Positions 20,932 to 32,287 of a stretch of DNA of 42,848 nucleotides are shown in pieces (the stretch's first letter is position 1; each line of letters opens with the position of its first letter). This stretch comes from Rhizophagus sp. LPA8_4_AMF (Eukaryota > Glomeromycota > Glomeromycetes > Glomerales > Glomeraceae): the NCBI GenBank assembly GCA_021464525.1, contig JADRCO010000216.1, forward strand, positions 1-42,848, in the 5' to 3' direction. The position numbers and the translations under genes were made by a program. The notes under the pieces were generated by a model. That model was given only the letters and a program-made list of their open reading frames with translations. It did no database searches and was not told the DNA's origin.

Positions 20932-21279
20932 AATCCTCGTTACACACCAAACCCTCTTGATCTCAACTTCACCAATAAGGAATTTAACGTTCTCTCTACA
21001 TCACATGATCAAGAAATACGTTCTTACACGCTCCCTTGATCACGTAAATTAGGAAGATCATCGTCGGGTTGAGTCACGCTATGACTATGAGTATTTGATT
21101 ATAAGATACACGTTTAGGCCAGTGTGTATCTTCATTTTTTCTTTTACTGGAAAATATTGATATATCTTTCCCATCTCCCTTAACCACCCAAGATAAAAAA
21201 GTAAAAGTACATTGCATCATAGTTCTCGTTATATACCAAACGCTCTTGATCTCAACTTCATTAATAAGGATTTAACGTT
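20932..21279. repeat. Diverged direct-repeat pair, about 60 bp each
   Basis: Copy 1 (20932-20991) and copy 2 (21220-21279) share tctcgttayayaccaaacsc, ctcttgatctcaacttca and a ttaacgtt end. Both can be read as a short peptide: YTPNPLDLNFTNKEFNVL in the first, YIPNALDLNFINK in the second. The offset is 288 bp. Upstream each is preceded by an aaaagtaaaa/aaaacatta-rich stretch. This may be a duplicated exon or two copies of a small repeat. Confidence 0.55.
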
Positions 21280-21930
21280 CCTGTAGCCATGAATCCTCTG
21301 AATGGTTAAAAATTATTAATATAGATCAATATAATTCACTAAATATAATAACATGTCTTGTCACATAGGTTTTCTAATATACCACTTCATAAGTAAAAGC
21401 CTATTGTGAATATTATGATGTGTAAACTAAGCTCAAGTGGGAGAATTCCAACAAAATCTTTTCTTAATGCAGACAAAATAATTACTAACGTATTGACGAC
21501 AACGCCTAAGTAGTTGGAAAAGCATATAAGATGTCATCGCACATATAATGCACATTTTACTTTCTTGGCTTCATGGTATGGGATCTTGCGTACACTTTTT
21601 TGGAATGAATAGACAAATAAGTCCAGATTTAGACTTCGCTGAAATCATCCAAAATCTAGAATCACGTGCTTCCGCGGAGCCAAATTAAATCTCGTTAATT
21701 GGTTCATCCAGGATTAACGATGTAGTGCGATTACGTTCCAAACATAAGTTTAACACCCCTTTGGTAAAAACGTTGTTGCTAGACCAGTTCCCTAAAGCCA
21801 GGATGGAGGCCAAATCTGCACCAGCATTCTGTAGAAAGAATGCAGAAAGGGTCCGCTTATCCTTTGCTGATGAAGTCGAAGAAGATTTCATGCAAAGTTC
21901 AAAGCCTAATAAACTTTAAACTCTTCCTGC
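21280..21930 (+). other. Intergenic region with one coding-like stretch
   Basis: The segment 21725-21916 is open for 64 codons, is far less AT-rich than its surroundings and has a plausible amino-acid make-up (KHKFNTPLVKTLLLDQFPKA, then AERVRLSFADEVEEDFM). No ATG is certain and no family is recognised. It may be a gene or transposon remnant. Confidence 0.35.
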
Positions 21931-23430
21931 AAGAAAATTTCAGTGATATCAGGATACTTTCTGGTTAATGTGTTGATATGAAATCGCCATAAATGTAATA
22001 GTATCCAGTTCTCACCACAAGGAATCGTAAAATTGGGAATAATGGTTTAATTTAATAACTATCATCACTTTGCCTATTAAAAAATATATATCATATAAAT
22101 AAATCAAATAATAAATATTATAATTCTAATTAAAATAATTACCCATTATAAAGATAAATAAGGAGACTTTTCAATAGTTAGTTGTATTTCTTTATTATGA
22201 TTTACTATACGCTACAACAAGGAAAACTAGAATATTAACTGATGTTGTGCCAAATGTTAAGGGATGAGCACCTGTTAGGATCCTGAACACGTACAATTTG
22301 ATTAAGCATAAAAGTGAATATTCAAATTAACTTTCATGAATTGAAGCAGTATTTGTTGATGTAATTGGAATTCAACAATAGTACTGTCTGATCCAAATGA
22401 TAAATAATTACCTGATTCCCGAGCTTTATTGATAACAACGGTTGATCCCTTACTATCACAACATTATTAATGTTAAAATTAGTTCGAGTTGTGAAGTAAT
22501 TCCTATAATGTTTAAAATATAATTTAGCAATTAGAGCAATCACTACTAGCGGAAGATCTTTAAAAATAATCCATAAATAATACACAAATTTATTGAAAAT
22601 TTAACTTACTTGTAAATACAAAACGGTGCATCAAATCATAAAATATACATCCCTAGTCACTTAATGTTCTCAAACATATTCATATAGTCATATTCTCGAT
22701 TAAAATAGTAGACTCCCAATGGGATTTGCGATAACGCATATAAATAGGAGCAAAAGCTCTATTTATATCACATTTCTAGCAATGGATTCTAACTTAGTCA
22801 TTCAGTCATTATTTTTTCTGTTATAAGAAATTCTTGTTAGGGAATCAAAGCTGGTGACAACTTTCCTAAAATTAATTTTTAATTTTTAAATATCTTATTC
22901 TTATACACGTAAACATAATATAAACCAAAAACAATGATAATAGATAAACAATAATTGTAAAATTATAATCTAAATAATAATTTGAAAACCCCGTGTTACC
23001 TGTGTACAAACTCATTATTTGAGTACACGTGATAATCTGATATAAATTGAATCTTTCTCCCCATTTTTTGTTTTTTGTATATCTTCGTAAAAAATAATTG
23101 GGCTTGAATAGGTCCGCCACTCTTAGGTATGCTCATATTTTCAAACTTATATTGTAAAGTCTATTGAACAGAGATTTTAAATATAAATTTTTTTTTTCTC
23201 AATACATGATTTCGTACAGTAATTTTATAGCACGTTTAGCGAAAACATTATTTTCATTTTTTCAATATCTTCATGGCAAGAATATCTCTAGTTTATGAAA
23301 GGATGTTTTCAGAACGCTAAAAGCATAATCTTTTAAGAAAATAATATACACTATAATATGTAAAATTTCTTGATTAATTTTTCACTTATATTGAGAGACA
23401 AGGTCAGACAATTAGTACTCTCAACTCGCT
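21931..23430. other. AT-rich intergenic region
   Basis: Open stretches on the minus strand at 22334-22585 and 22872-23120 lack ATG starts. The second would contain one hydrophobic segment, but there is nothing else to support a gene. A hairpin is present at 22739-22767 (tataaatag(g)agc / gctctatttata). Confidence 0.4.
22739..22767. repeat. Hairpin containing a TATAAATA box
   Basis: tataaataggagc-aaaa-gctctatttata forms a 12-bp stem with a single-base bulge. The left arm contains the octamer TATAAATA seen upstream of the F-box loci, but no gene follows it. Confidence 0.6.
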
Positions 23431-23859
23431 ATGGGATATTATCTGCTCCGCTTTTCAACAGGCCGCACAGAACACGAACACGTGGATCCCAACGGGAAAT
23501 GTCACGTAGTTTTAGGGGATAGAAGATTCTACAAAAGAACGAAAAGACCTCTTATACATCAGAAGTTCTCAAAAATGACATTAAGCAACATGAACACATA
23601 ATTTCAACAAAACATATCTGATATGATACATCTATTAGTACGCTACGTCATCTACAGATACTCATACATGGGCAAAAGATGCTAAATCATGGGTCAATCC
23701 CGTCAAAAATATAATTAAAGTAAAAGACTAGCGGAAAAAGGAGGAAGTAATAAAACAAAGAATTGTTTAATATATTATAATGTATATATTTATTTGTATT
23801 TTTTTAGAGTAAAATATATATAATTGAAACAAAAATTCGATGATCTTAGAAGACCGAAG

Positions 23860-25950
23860 GAAAATGATCAATAGCTTATTAGACAAAAGGTACAACAAAA
23901 TCCTGAACTGGGCGAAGGAACACTCATCACAGAAGAAATATCGCTCAAGAAAGAAGCTGTAAGAACATTTTCAAAAATTTCTAGGAAACGCGAGCATAAA
24001 TTCATAATATACCAGATTAAGGCAGACATAGATCAACGTATATGATAATACATTGCCACCACTTACAGAAGAAGTATGGAATGGAATGCTCGCATCGCTT
24101 AATGATGATTCAGATCCAACATTAATTAAAAAGAGCAGTAAAAAGAGCAAGCACCTCTAAGAGATTTTGCGGGTTTATGAACAAAGACAATCCCAGAAAA
24201 ATGGAAACTTACGCAACTATATCCAATCCCGAAAACTTTGATTGGAACTACAATTTAGAAAAGACTCGTCCTATTTTGTTAATTGAAATCCGAAAGTGCA
24301 CGATCAAAATCATAGCAAAAAGACTTCATTGTACTCAAAATAAATAACTTTCTGAAAGGACCGAAGCTCGCAGGACTTCCAGGCGACTCCACCCATCTAC
24401 TCTGATTTCATTAAATAGCATAATGGAAAACGCGAGGGAAAAAAGAAAATACTATGGGTTATATCACAAGATATGGCCAAAGCTTTTGATAGCGTAGGAA
24501 TGCTCCCATTCCAAAAAGCTTTAGAAAGGATAATGATTCAAATAATCTTGTAACTTTCATCCTCTCGATCATCTATAAAAAACGAAGTATGCACATCATC
24601 ACTGCATACAGTCTATCAGAGGCTTTCACTTCAGAAGACAGCATCGATCATAGTAGTCGAGGGTTGGACCACTGTGGACATCTCGGGTGACGAACCTAGC
24701 CAGAGGGTCCCAGTCGGATGGCCAAGAGGAGGTAATCTCGCCGTTAATGTAGAGGATCTTTCATGATCCCGTCTTATGTGCAATACAATAACATCGAGGA
24801 TTTGGATACGAAATGAGCATAGATTGGCTCATAACCAATTTCTCAAATGATCTCTCCAAACGCATAATTCGTCTGCTGCTTCAGCTTACAAAGATGATAC
24901 ACATTGGCTCGCAAATAATAAGAATGAGACACGACGCATCACTAATGTCTCCAGCGAATTTCACGATATTGCCGATATAAAAATCATGGTAACATCTGAA
25001 ACAATGATATTAATCCTGAGGTAAAAGAAGAGGATAGATATCTGAACATAGACTCAGATAGAGTCATTGTTAAAGCTAATTGTGAAAATCAGACAATGCG
25101 CTTTCTTGGAATCTGGTTTCGAGCAAAATAAAGGTTCTCAACATACAAAAGAGATAATTAATAAGGAAATACGTAGCACCTTTAACATGCTGAGGCGGAA
25201 ACACGTTACTCACGTCCAAGTCATGTATATAATTAATACTGTTTTACACTTTTACTACCTCGCATTGAATACCGAATGAAAACTACAATATAGGCTTTCA
25301 GGCCTGTATATCGTTTAGTAAACACAAATCAAAACTTCTTATAAATAGCCATAACGACATTCTCGCAGACAGTTCTAGGGAAAATGAAAACAATATGAGC
25401 CTCGCAAATCACAGAATTTTTTTATCATCTTAGAAGCGGACCCGAATTTGTTAGTACCAAACCGCATAAAAAGTAATCACGCGCATGAAATCTTAAGAGA
25501 GACGAGAGATTACCTCATTGGCTTTCCAATAACACCATAATCCTCTAATCCGTTAAAGACAAAAACATCCGGGAGATCTTAAAAGAACGCATAATCAGAA
25601 ACGCGAGCACTCAATATAAATTGATGACGAATCAAAGCACTTTGAAAATCCGAATATTTAGTGCTGAGGAGACCCAAAATGGATAGTAGATAGCTGGAAT
25701 GACGTCTAAGGCGGTTTTGAGGATAGGAATTATGATTTGGGATTCATAATGTACTAATAGATGTTCAAAAAAAAGGAAGAAACGCCAAAAGCAATACCTG
25801 ACGATTTTATATCAGAAGAATCAAACCACTTTCACCTCCAAGAATAATGAAATACGAACGAAAGAAGTAATTATATAAACCTTAGTAATCGTACTATTAA
25901 AACGCCCAATCGAAAAAAACAACGTGAATGATAATGACAAGTAAAAGATT
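23860..25950 (+). mobile_element. Decayed non-LTR (LINE-type) retrotransposon ORF2
   Basis: The remains of a reverse transcriptase can be followed over about 2 kb, in this order. LPPLTEEVWNGMLASLNDDS lies at about 24050-24110, DWNYNLEKTRPILLIEIRK at about 24239-24295, and ENAREKRKYY with LWVISQDMAKAFDS at about 24428-24492 (RT motif A, F.DM.KAFDSV). ITAYSLSEAFTSEDSID follows at about 24600-24650, then YKDDTHWLANN at about 24888-24920, which is the YADDT catalytic box with A changed to K. NQTMRFLGIWF lies near 25090-25125. A worn C-terminal part (ISEESNHFHLQE) runs to about 25850. Frames change repeatedly and stops are frequent. No endonuclease domain or poly-A tail is evident. Upstream, from about 23440, there is milder composition that may belong to the same element. 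Confidence 0.85.
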
Positions 25951-27038
25951 TTGAATTATTGAAGTAGTGTAGGTACTGAATTATTGGGCGAGTAGATCGT
26001 ACCAGTATAATAAGTGAGATATATTTGGATATATTCATATTTACGATTACAAAATTCTTTGTTTTGATTCACTCCGTTAAGTAAGAACGGATAATGATAA
26101 CGTTATAGATATATTTTGGGTTACGGTGTTCACTCTATTACGAAGAATGTATCCATATATTTTATATAATTATCAAATAAAAAAGTTTTATTATTTTTTT
26201 AAGTTACAATTTTTTTAAATTATATTTAATAACAGAAAATTTTTTTATTATATTAAATTTTCAAAATAATCTCCATCGTATGAGTGAAAAAAAATTTTGA
26301 CAAAAAACGTTTTAATGAATTGTTATGTTGAATTAAATTAATTAATTTCACAAAATCTTTATTAAATAAAAAAAAAGATAATTGGGAGTTTTAAAACAGA
26401 GTATTGATCAAACCGAACCGTTAACATCTCTTGCATGATAATTATTATACTGCATATCTATCGAATTTCCAGAATTTAAAGATTGATCACGCGTAGCCAT
26501 GAACCAATTGAGCCATGATCGACGATTATGGTAAATTTAATCGAAGCCAATGTTTTTTAATCGATTAATCGATCAATGATCGATTATACTATAATTAGGA
26601 TCATTCGTGCATAAATGCACGCGTATCAGATTTATCGTGACCACCAATTTCCATTATTGACTTAATTGGATTGAATGTCAAACTCTATTTGTCTGAACTT
26701 TACAATATGATAAATGGATAATTTAATTGGTACGCGATAAAAAATTACTAAACCAAAATGTTACGGTAGATTTACGACATATTTTCCCTTTTTAATTTTA
26801 ATTGTAAATAAATTCTTGGGGAGAGACTGAGAGTTATTAAAATGGTTGATAAAAGAATTACAAATATTTATTCATTAACCAGCCAATTAAAAGTTTTTAA
26901 TGAAAAATGTAGGAAATACGCCTAACTACTATTTATTCGCTAATTTTCGTACATATCGGTACCGTTCGTTTGTTCGTGATTTCATTCATGGAACTTTTTT
27001 TGATTACGACTGGGATATTTTTCTATTGATGCAATTTA
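25951..27038. other. AT-rich intergenic region
   Basis: No gene recognised. Around 26500-26600 ATCGAT-type motifs (tcgattaatcgatcaatgatcgatta) are dense. Confidence 0.4.
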
Positions 27039-27149
27039 TTAAAAAACGTTGTGATTATCTAATAAAAAATGGGTTTGCAACATTTTTTATTAAATTATTA
27101 AAAAAAATTGCAAACCCATTTTTTATTAGATAATCACAACGTTTTTTAA
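27039..27149. repeat. Perfect inverted repeat with 42-bp arms
   Basis: The left arm 27039-27080 and the right arm 27108-27149 are exact reverse complements, separated by a 27-nt AT-rich spacer. The inner end is gggtttgcaa / ttgcaaaccc. In addition, gcaacattttttattaaatt (27077-27096) has a near-perfect inverse copy at about 27152-27172, so a second, shifted stem competes with the first. Overlapping opposite-strand open frames here are by-products of the palindrome. A recent foldback or MITE insertion is the likeliest explanation. Confidence 0.9.
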
Positions 27150-28866
27150 CTAATTTATTAGAAAAATGTTGCGAAACATAACTTTCGATTATCAATTGGT
27201 CAGTTGTTATATAATATTTATACGTCTTAAATTTATTGAAGTAGCTTACGTGCATATAAAAATCTTATTTTTTAATGAACATAGGAAGGATATACATGGG
27301 AGGGACGATGGAAGGAAAGAAAGAAAGAATAATTTGAAAAGAAATAAAAAAAAAAATTTAACCAGATCAAAAAAAGCCAATACTATTATATAAAAAACTA
27401 TTACGATTTTGATTATGGACCCGAAATTGTCTATACTATCTACATTATATTAATTATCTATTCTATCAATACTTTGTATTATTTTTACAAAAATTATGTA
27501 CAATGAAAATAAATATACAAATCTGAATATAAAAAAAAAAATAAAATATTTTAGTAAAATTTCAAAAAAAAAGAAAGAAATATTATAATATGAATATATT
27601 AATATTACCTTCCAATTTTGAATGAGTAAGCGAAAAGGATTTTGATATGATTTAAAAATATGGAAGGATGTGGTAGAAGGATGTGTGGACAAAAAAATGA
27701 ATTGGAAAAAAATTATTATTTATTTCTCTTCACTTTGGTAAAATTTCGATGAATTTTTCTTCTTAAGTGAATTTTATATTGCAAAATCAATTTAATCATA
27801 ATGTATGAATCTTAAATTTTAATAGCTTAATGGTGAATAATTGGGCACAACTCGCAATCAACAAATTTTAGCTGATTTTATATTTAATCGCGACTCGTGC
27901 GCAGTAAAAACGAGGGTACATATCGGAATAATGGTTTCATGTACAATATGTTAGATACATTAAAAATGGACAAAACTATTATCCCTGATCCGAAGACTAA
28001 ACAATAACGCGATGAAGATTTCATTATCGTCAAATATATTATAATCGTTATATATAAAATGAAATAAGTAAAAAATGCTTATTCAATTCATATGAATTCT
28101 CATATTATGCATGTTGATGAAAAATTCGAGCGAGCTTTTAATTAAAAAATAAATTGGGATAACAAATATTATTATTAATCAATAAATTCTTTTATTCAAT
28201 AAAAAAGTTTATTATTATAATTATTATAATGTGTGATAATAATGATTTATTTCAGTACTTGGTAAAAAAAGGAAAAAATTTTCATTAAACCAATCTATCA
28301 AACCGATCCAGGACCGTATTTATATAGATTAACCTGGTCCGGCTCCGGCCGAAGGACCGCACTAGGTTTAAGGAATAATATTTTTCCCGGAATTCACTCT
28401 GACAATTATTAATCAATATTTATAAGTATGAAAATAGATTTGTCGGACTACTTTGGAAACATTTCGCAACCAATTGATTGAAGTCCAACTCTTTTGAGAC
28501 AACGAGTTCAATGAGGAAATTAAAAACCCGAGAAAGATTGTCATTTCGGTAACCCAATCCAATGACGAGGCCGATTCTCGGCATTAAATTTGTCCCGACG
28601 ACTATGTGATATTCCCGAAAAGTATATTTCCTGAAGATCAATTTTACGAAAAATAAAATAGATATTAAAAAATTATATACTTTTTTTTTTTTTACTAAAT
28701 TGTAAATCTTATTTTGATAATAATTAATAAAATAATGTATTGCAAATTGTACTGTGCTGTGCTACAATTTAATATTGTACGTACGTATTGTACTGTACTG
28801 TACAGTAAATTATATATACATTTTTATATTTGAGAATAACTACATTTAACCGGGGGGAATACTGTA
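27150..28866. other. AT-rich intergenic region
   Basis: No gene called. 28420-28641 is open on the minus strand and less AT-rich (MPRIGLVIGLGYRNDNLSRV within it), but no ATG precedes the open part and it may be a repeat. At 28340-28375 a GC-rich patch (acctggtccggctccggccg) stands out. 28745-28810 is a tgtac/gtac-rich palindromic tract. Confidence 0.4.
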
Positions 28867-28952
28867 TTAACCGGTGGGCAGAATTACATAATTCCTAGTC
28901 AAGCTTCAAAACTGGATTGTACCAGAATTAACGTAATTCCTTACCCGGTTAA
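28867..28952. repeat. Imperfect inverted repeat, MITE-like
   Basis: The left arm ttaaccggtgggcagaatta onwards (28867-28894) pairs with the right arm ending ttacccggttaa (28925-28952), with a few mismatches. An additional ttaaccggggggaa at 28847-28860 could pair with the same right arm extended to ttttcccc. A small degraded inverted-repeat transposon is plausible. Confidence 0.6.
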
Positions 28953-29534
28953 TTTTCCCCAACACTCTTTATATTTAAAGTATAATTTACCCAGAATAAT
29001 CTAAATTGATAATAAATTAATTTTAACCATTTTTTATTATAATTTTATTAAATAAACAAAAATATTATGAAAGATCTATAATTATATATGTATAATAATA
29101 TAGTATTATTACGTACCGTACTATACTATACTAAAATTTTTGCCTTGTACACCAACCCTGGATACAAAAATAAAATTTAGTAACGAAATGTTTTGTCTAT
29201 AAAATTAGGTATTGTGATATTATTTAAGTTAATTAGTAGATTGGAATCCAAACTTTTGATAATAACGTGATTATACGGAAAGTTCAATCACGCATGTTGT
29301 ACAGTATTTATTATACGGCCCTAAAGGACCATCATGTACTTGCTGTACCAATATTTTGCACATCATGCTTAATTATTTATAAAAATTATACACCAAATCT
29401 GTGAAACACATGATTTATAAAATTAATTAGTTCGTACCAAGTCATATGACCTATATGGTCTCTGTGGATCTGTGGATCTTGTTTTAACATGCCGTAACTC
29501 CGATGATCTACTCGAGCTATTTCAAAATTGCGTA

Positions 29535-29562
<28 letters not shown>
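29535..29562. repeat. (AT)14 microsatellite
   Basis: Twenty-eight uninterrupted alternating A and T bases. Confidence 0.9.
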
Positions 29563-29565
<3 letters not shown>

Positions 29566-30835
29566 AAAGATAATACAATTTTTAAATTATATTTTTTATT
29601 ATATTTTTTTTTTTTTTAAGAATTATTTTTTAGTTGAGAATAAAAAGAAAATATTTACCCATATTTATTCATATTGACTATTTTTCTTTAATAAAATACC
29701 TCATTTTAGGTTCTTTATTTATTTTTTTTAAAAAAAAATATATCTAAACAAAAGATAACAGATGACTGATTCTGAAACGCCAACATACATCGGAATCCCT
29801 AAAAATGTAATATTTTTAGAATTATCATTTGAAACATGTTCGAATCAAGTAAAACTGGTTAACCTATTATAGATTTTGAAAGGTCCTCATGAAAAAAAAT
29901 CTTTTTTTTTTTGTGTGCGCAAAAATTCATTGTAAAATTTATTTAAAAATTATGCAATACACTTTATTCGTTTATCTTCATTTATCTATATGTTTCACAT
30001 ATATGTTTGTACCAATTATTTTAAAATAAACAACATATTTGTACAATAAAGAAAAAAAGAATCTTTTTTTTTTAGATCACTATTCAATGTTCCTTTTACA
30101 GAAGTCTATATCTTAAAAGGTCTCATAAAATACGCCCTCGATGATCACATTGTTATATTACTTTTTTTGCGTAATTCATTGAGACGCCTGGAACAAACAA
30201 ATGGAATCTCATTTCCATCGACCGTTAAAACGCGAAAAAGGAAATATTTCACGTGACGTTTGCCCAAGATTATGCATACACGTTCGGAAATAGGATCTGC
30301 AATTTTGTTAAGGCATTATAGATATGAATATTGTTATTATATTCTTAATACCCGTAAATAAAATTTTTTGGGGGTATTTCCAAATGCATCATACAATAGT
30401 AGCTACGTGACCTGAAATTTTACTATAGATCAACTAAATAAGAAAAATTATACCATCTTGAGATATCTCTGGTCATCTGCATAACCATTTTTGGTTATTA
30501 TTTACGTCGGAAGCAAAGTCATGCGTAATATTTTGTGTTACGTTGTAGACTTCCATCTAAGCCAAATTTCTTTGTCGTGAAATTTCAAACGGAGATATAA
30601 TGATATCATAACCAATTTGAAAAAAAATCTGCGCTTAAATTTATTTCATGTTTTTGCAAAAAAAAAAAAATAAACCAAATTGAAGCTTTCCCTTTTTCTT
30701 CAAAAAAAAATCTTGTTAAATTAAAATAGTTAATGAAATTTCAATTGAATGCTTGAATGAATAGGATAAATATGGTTCCACCCTTATATAATAATCCTGG
30801 ATTTTATATTTTCCCAGTTGTGTCGACTCCTAAAT

Positions 30836-30971
30836 ACTAATTATGCAGAACAAACGGATCTTGCTGCAATGACAATTTTATTATGGAACCGCGCAACCTG
30901 TGAAGAAAGAAGAGTTATAAAAGGTTATCTGATATTGTTTCTGAGATTTACGCTATAATAAATTCATAATA
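30836..30971 (+). pseudogene. Possible fragment of an HMG-box protein
   Basis: The text reads NTNYAEQTDLAAMTILLWNR, then EERRVIK, and after a frameshift near 30920 RLSDIVSEIYAIINS and a stop. The pattern I..LA..LW......E+..+..LSD.....Y recalls helices 2 and 3 of the HMG boxes (MATA-HMG type) that are numerous in glomeromycetes. The first helix is not visible. The match is weak. Confidence 0.3.
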
Positions 30972-32165
30972 ATTATTAATTATTAAATATGTAAATTTTA
31001 ACGATTCATTGTAGGTGTTTAATATTATAACTACGATTGTTGACTTTAAGAATATATTTTTGAAATTGTATGAGAAAAAATTATGGAAATGACATATTTT
31101 TTTTTTATTTAATTATTTTCATTATAGATTTATTGTACGATCATAAAATCGTGAGCGCTCACTCTTTCAAAAATTATGTCAAACGACTACTGTCAAGTCT
31201 TAGAATTTCAATAATATACTTTCAAATTTGTGATAGTAATAGTATTATTCGTGATGAGTTGCACGAGAGATTAATTAATAATTCAAGTAGTTGAAATACA
31301 TATTTTATATCTTTTGTAATCCATTTGTTAGGAAATATAATATAAGCGACATTGTCTTTTTTTTTTTACTCGTGAATTTTAAAATATAGACTGGAACCGA
31401 CTAACGTTAATAATCGGTTAATTACTGTAACTGATGATTAAGACGGTTTAGCCGATTAAGGTATCTCAAAAAATCAGTTAAATGAACAAAATTAATTTGA
31501 TGCCAAAAAAAAATTAATATTTTTTTAATATTAACCGAGTAATTAATTGATTAGGAATCGGTTAAAGTTTTTATGATCGACGAATCAATGTTTCAAGTAA
31601 TTTTTCATAAATTTATGGGATGACGGAGCCATTCATGTAATTTACAATAAAGTCCTTTACTATCCAATAATTTTATTTGTATCGAAATAACATCAACATT
31701 TCTTTGAAAGTTTTGCATATTATCGATTAGTGATAGTACATAATATTACATATAATAATTTTATTTTATATTTTATATTTTATTTTTATTTATTATTATT
31801 CAATCTATTCAATCTTTTTGTGGGGCGGACTAACAGTCCCTTTCACTATGATTATTGTCCTTTTTTAGTTTAAATACAATTATTACAATTAATACAAAAA
31901 TGGTTTAGCTTTTTTGTCGTTATCATTATAGCGGAAAGTTAATAATTCATTCCGATTATGCACTATGCAGATACAGTAATAATACGTATAAAAAAAAAAA
32001 ATTTTTTTTTTTCATTATCCGACCGATTTAATAATATATTATATAATTTTGATTTTTGTGATAAACCAATGATTCCATTTTTGTAATGTTTTTGTTTCAT
32101 GATGAAAGAGAAAAGGTTAACACCCTGCCGTTATTGTCATTCCAATCATCAGAGGATCGGCGAAA

Positions 32166-32173
32166 TATAAATA
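32166..32173 (+). promoter_or_regulatory. TATAAATA box of F-box gene
   Basis: TATAAATA lies 122 nt upstream of the ATG at 32288, followed by a leader rich in T and A runs. Confidence 0.5.
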
Positions 32174-32287
32174 AGAGTATTTTTGACGTTCTAAATTTTT
32201 TTTAAAAAAAGAAAATCAAATAAAAAATTTTCCTACACTATAAATGAACAAAATTTTCTTTTTTTTTTAAAAAAAAAAAATTAAAAG

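Larger units (their letters stand above)
28953..32165. other. Long AT-rich region without intact gene
   Basis: It contains an (AT)n microsatellite at 29535-29562, many poly-T/poly-A tracts and a possible HMG-box scrap at 30836-30971. The open stretch at 31070-31294 is low-complexity and not supported. Otherwise I see nothing in it. Confidence 0.45.

Noticed and set aside
22872..23120. Minus-strand open frame with one hydrophobic segment, possible small membrane protein
   Set aside because: It has no ATG (starts at GTG), no homology, and AT-rich DNA readily gives hydrophobic codons.
26900..27255. Overlapping 77- and 66-codon open frames on opposite strands with nearly the same peptide
   Set aside because: Both are by-products of the perfect inverted repeat at 27039-27149.
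28420..28641. Minus-strand 73-codon open stretch with protein-like text
   Set aside because: It opens with TTG, has no recognisable domain and could be a repeat fragment; noted only in the intergenic entry.
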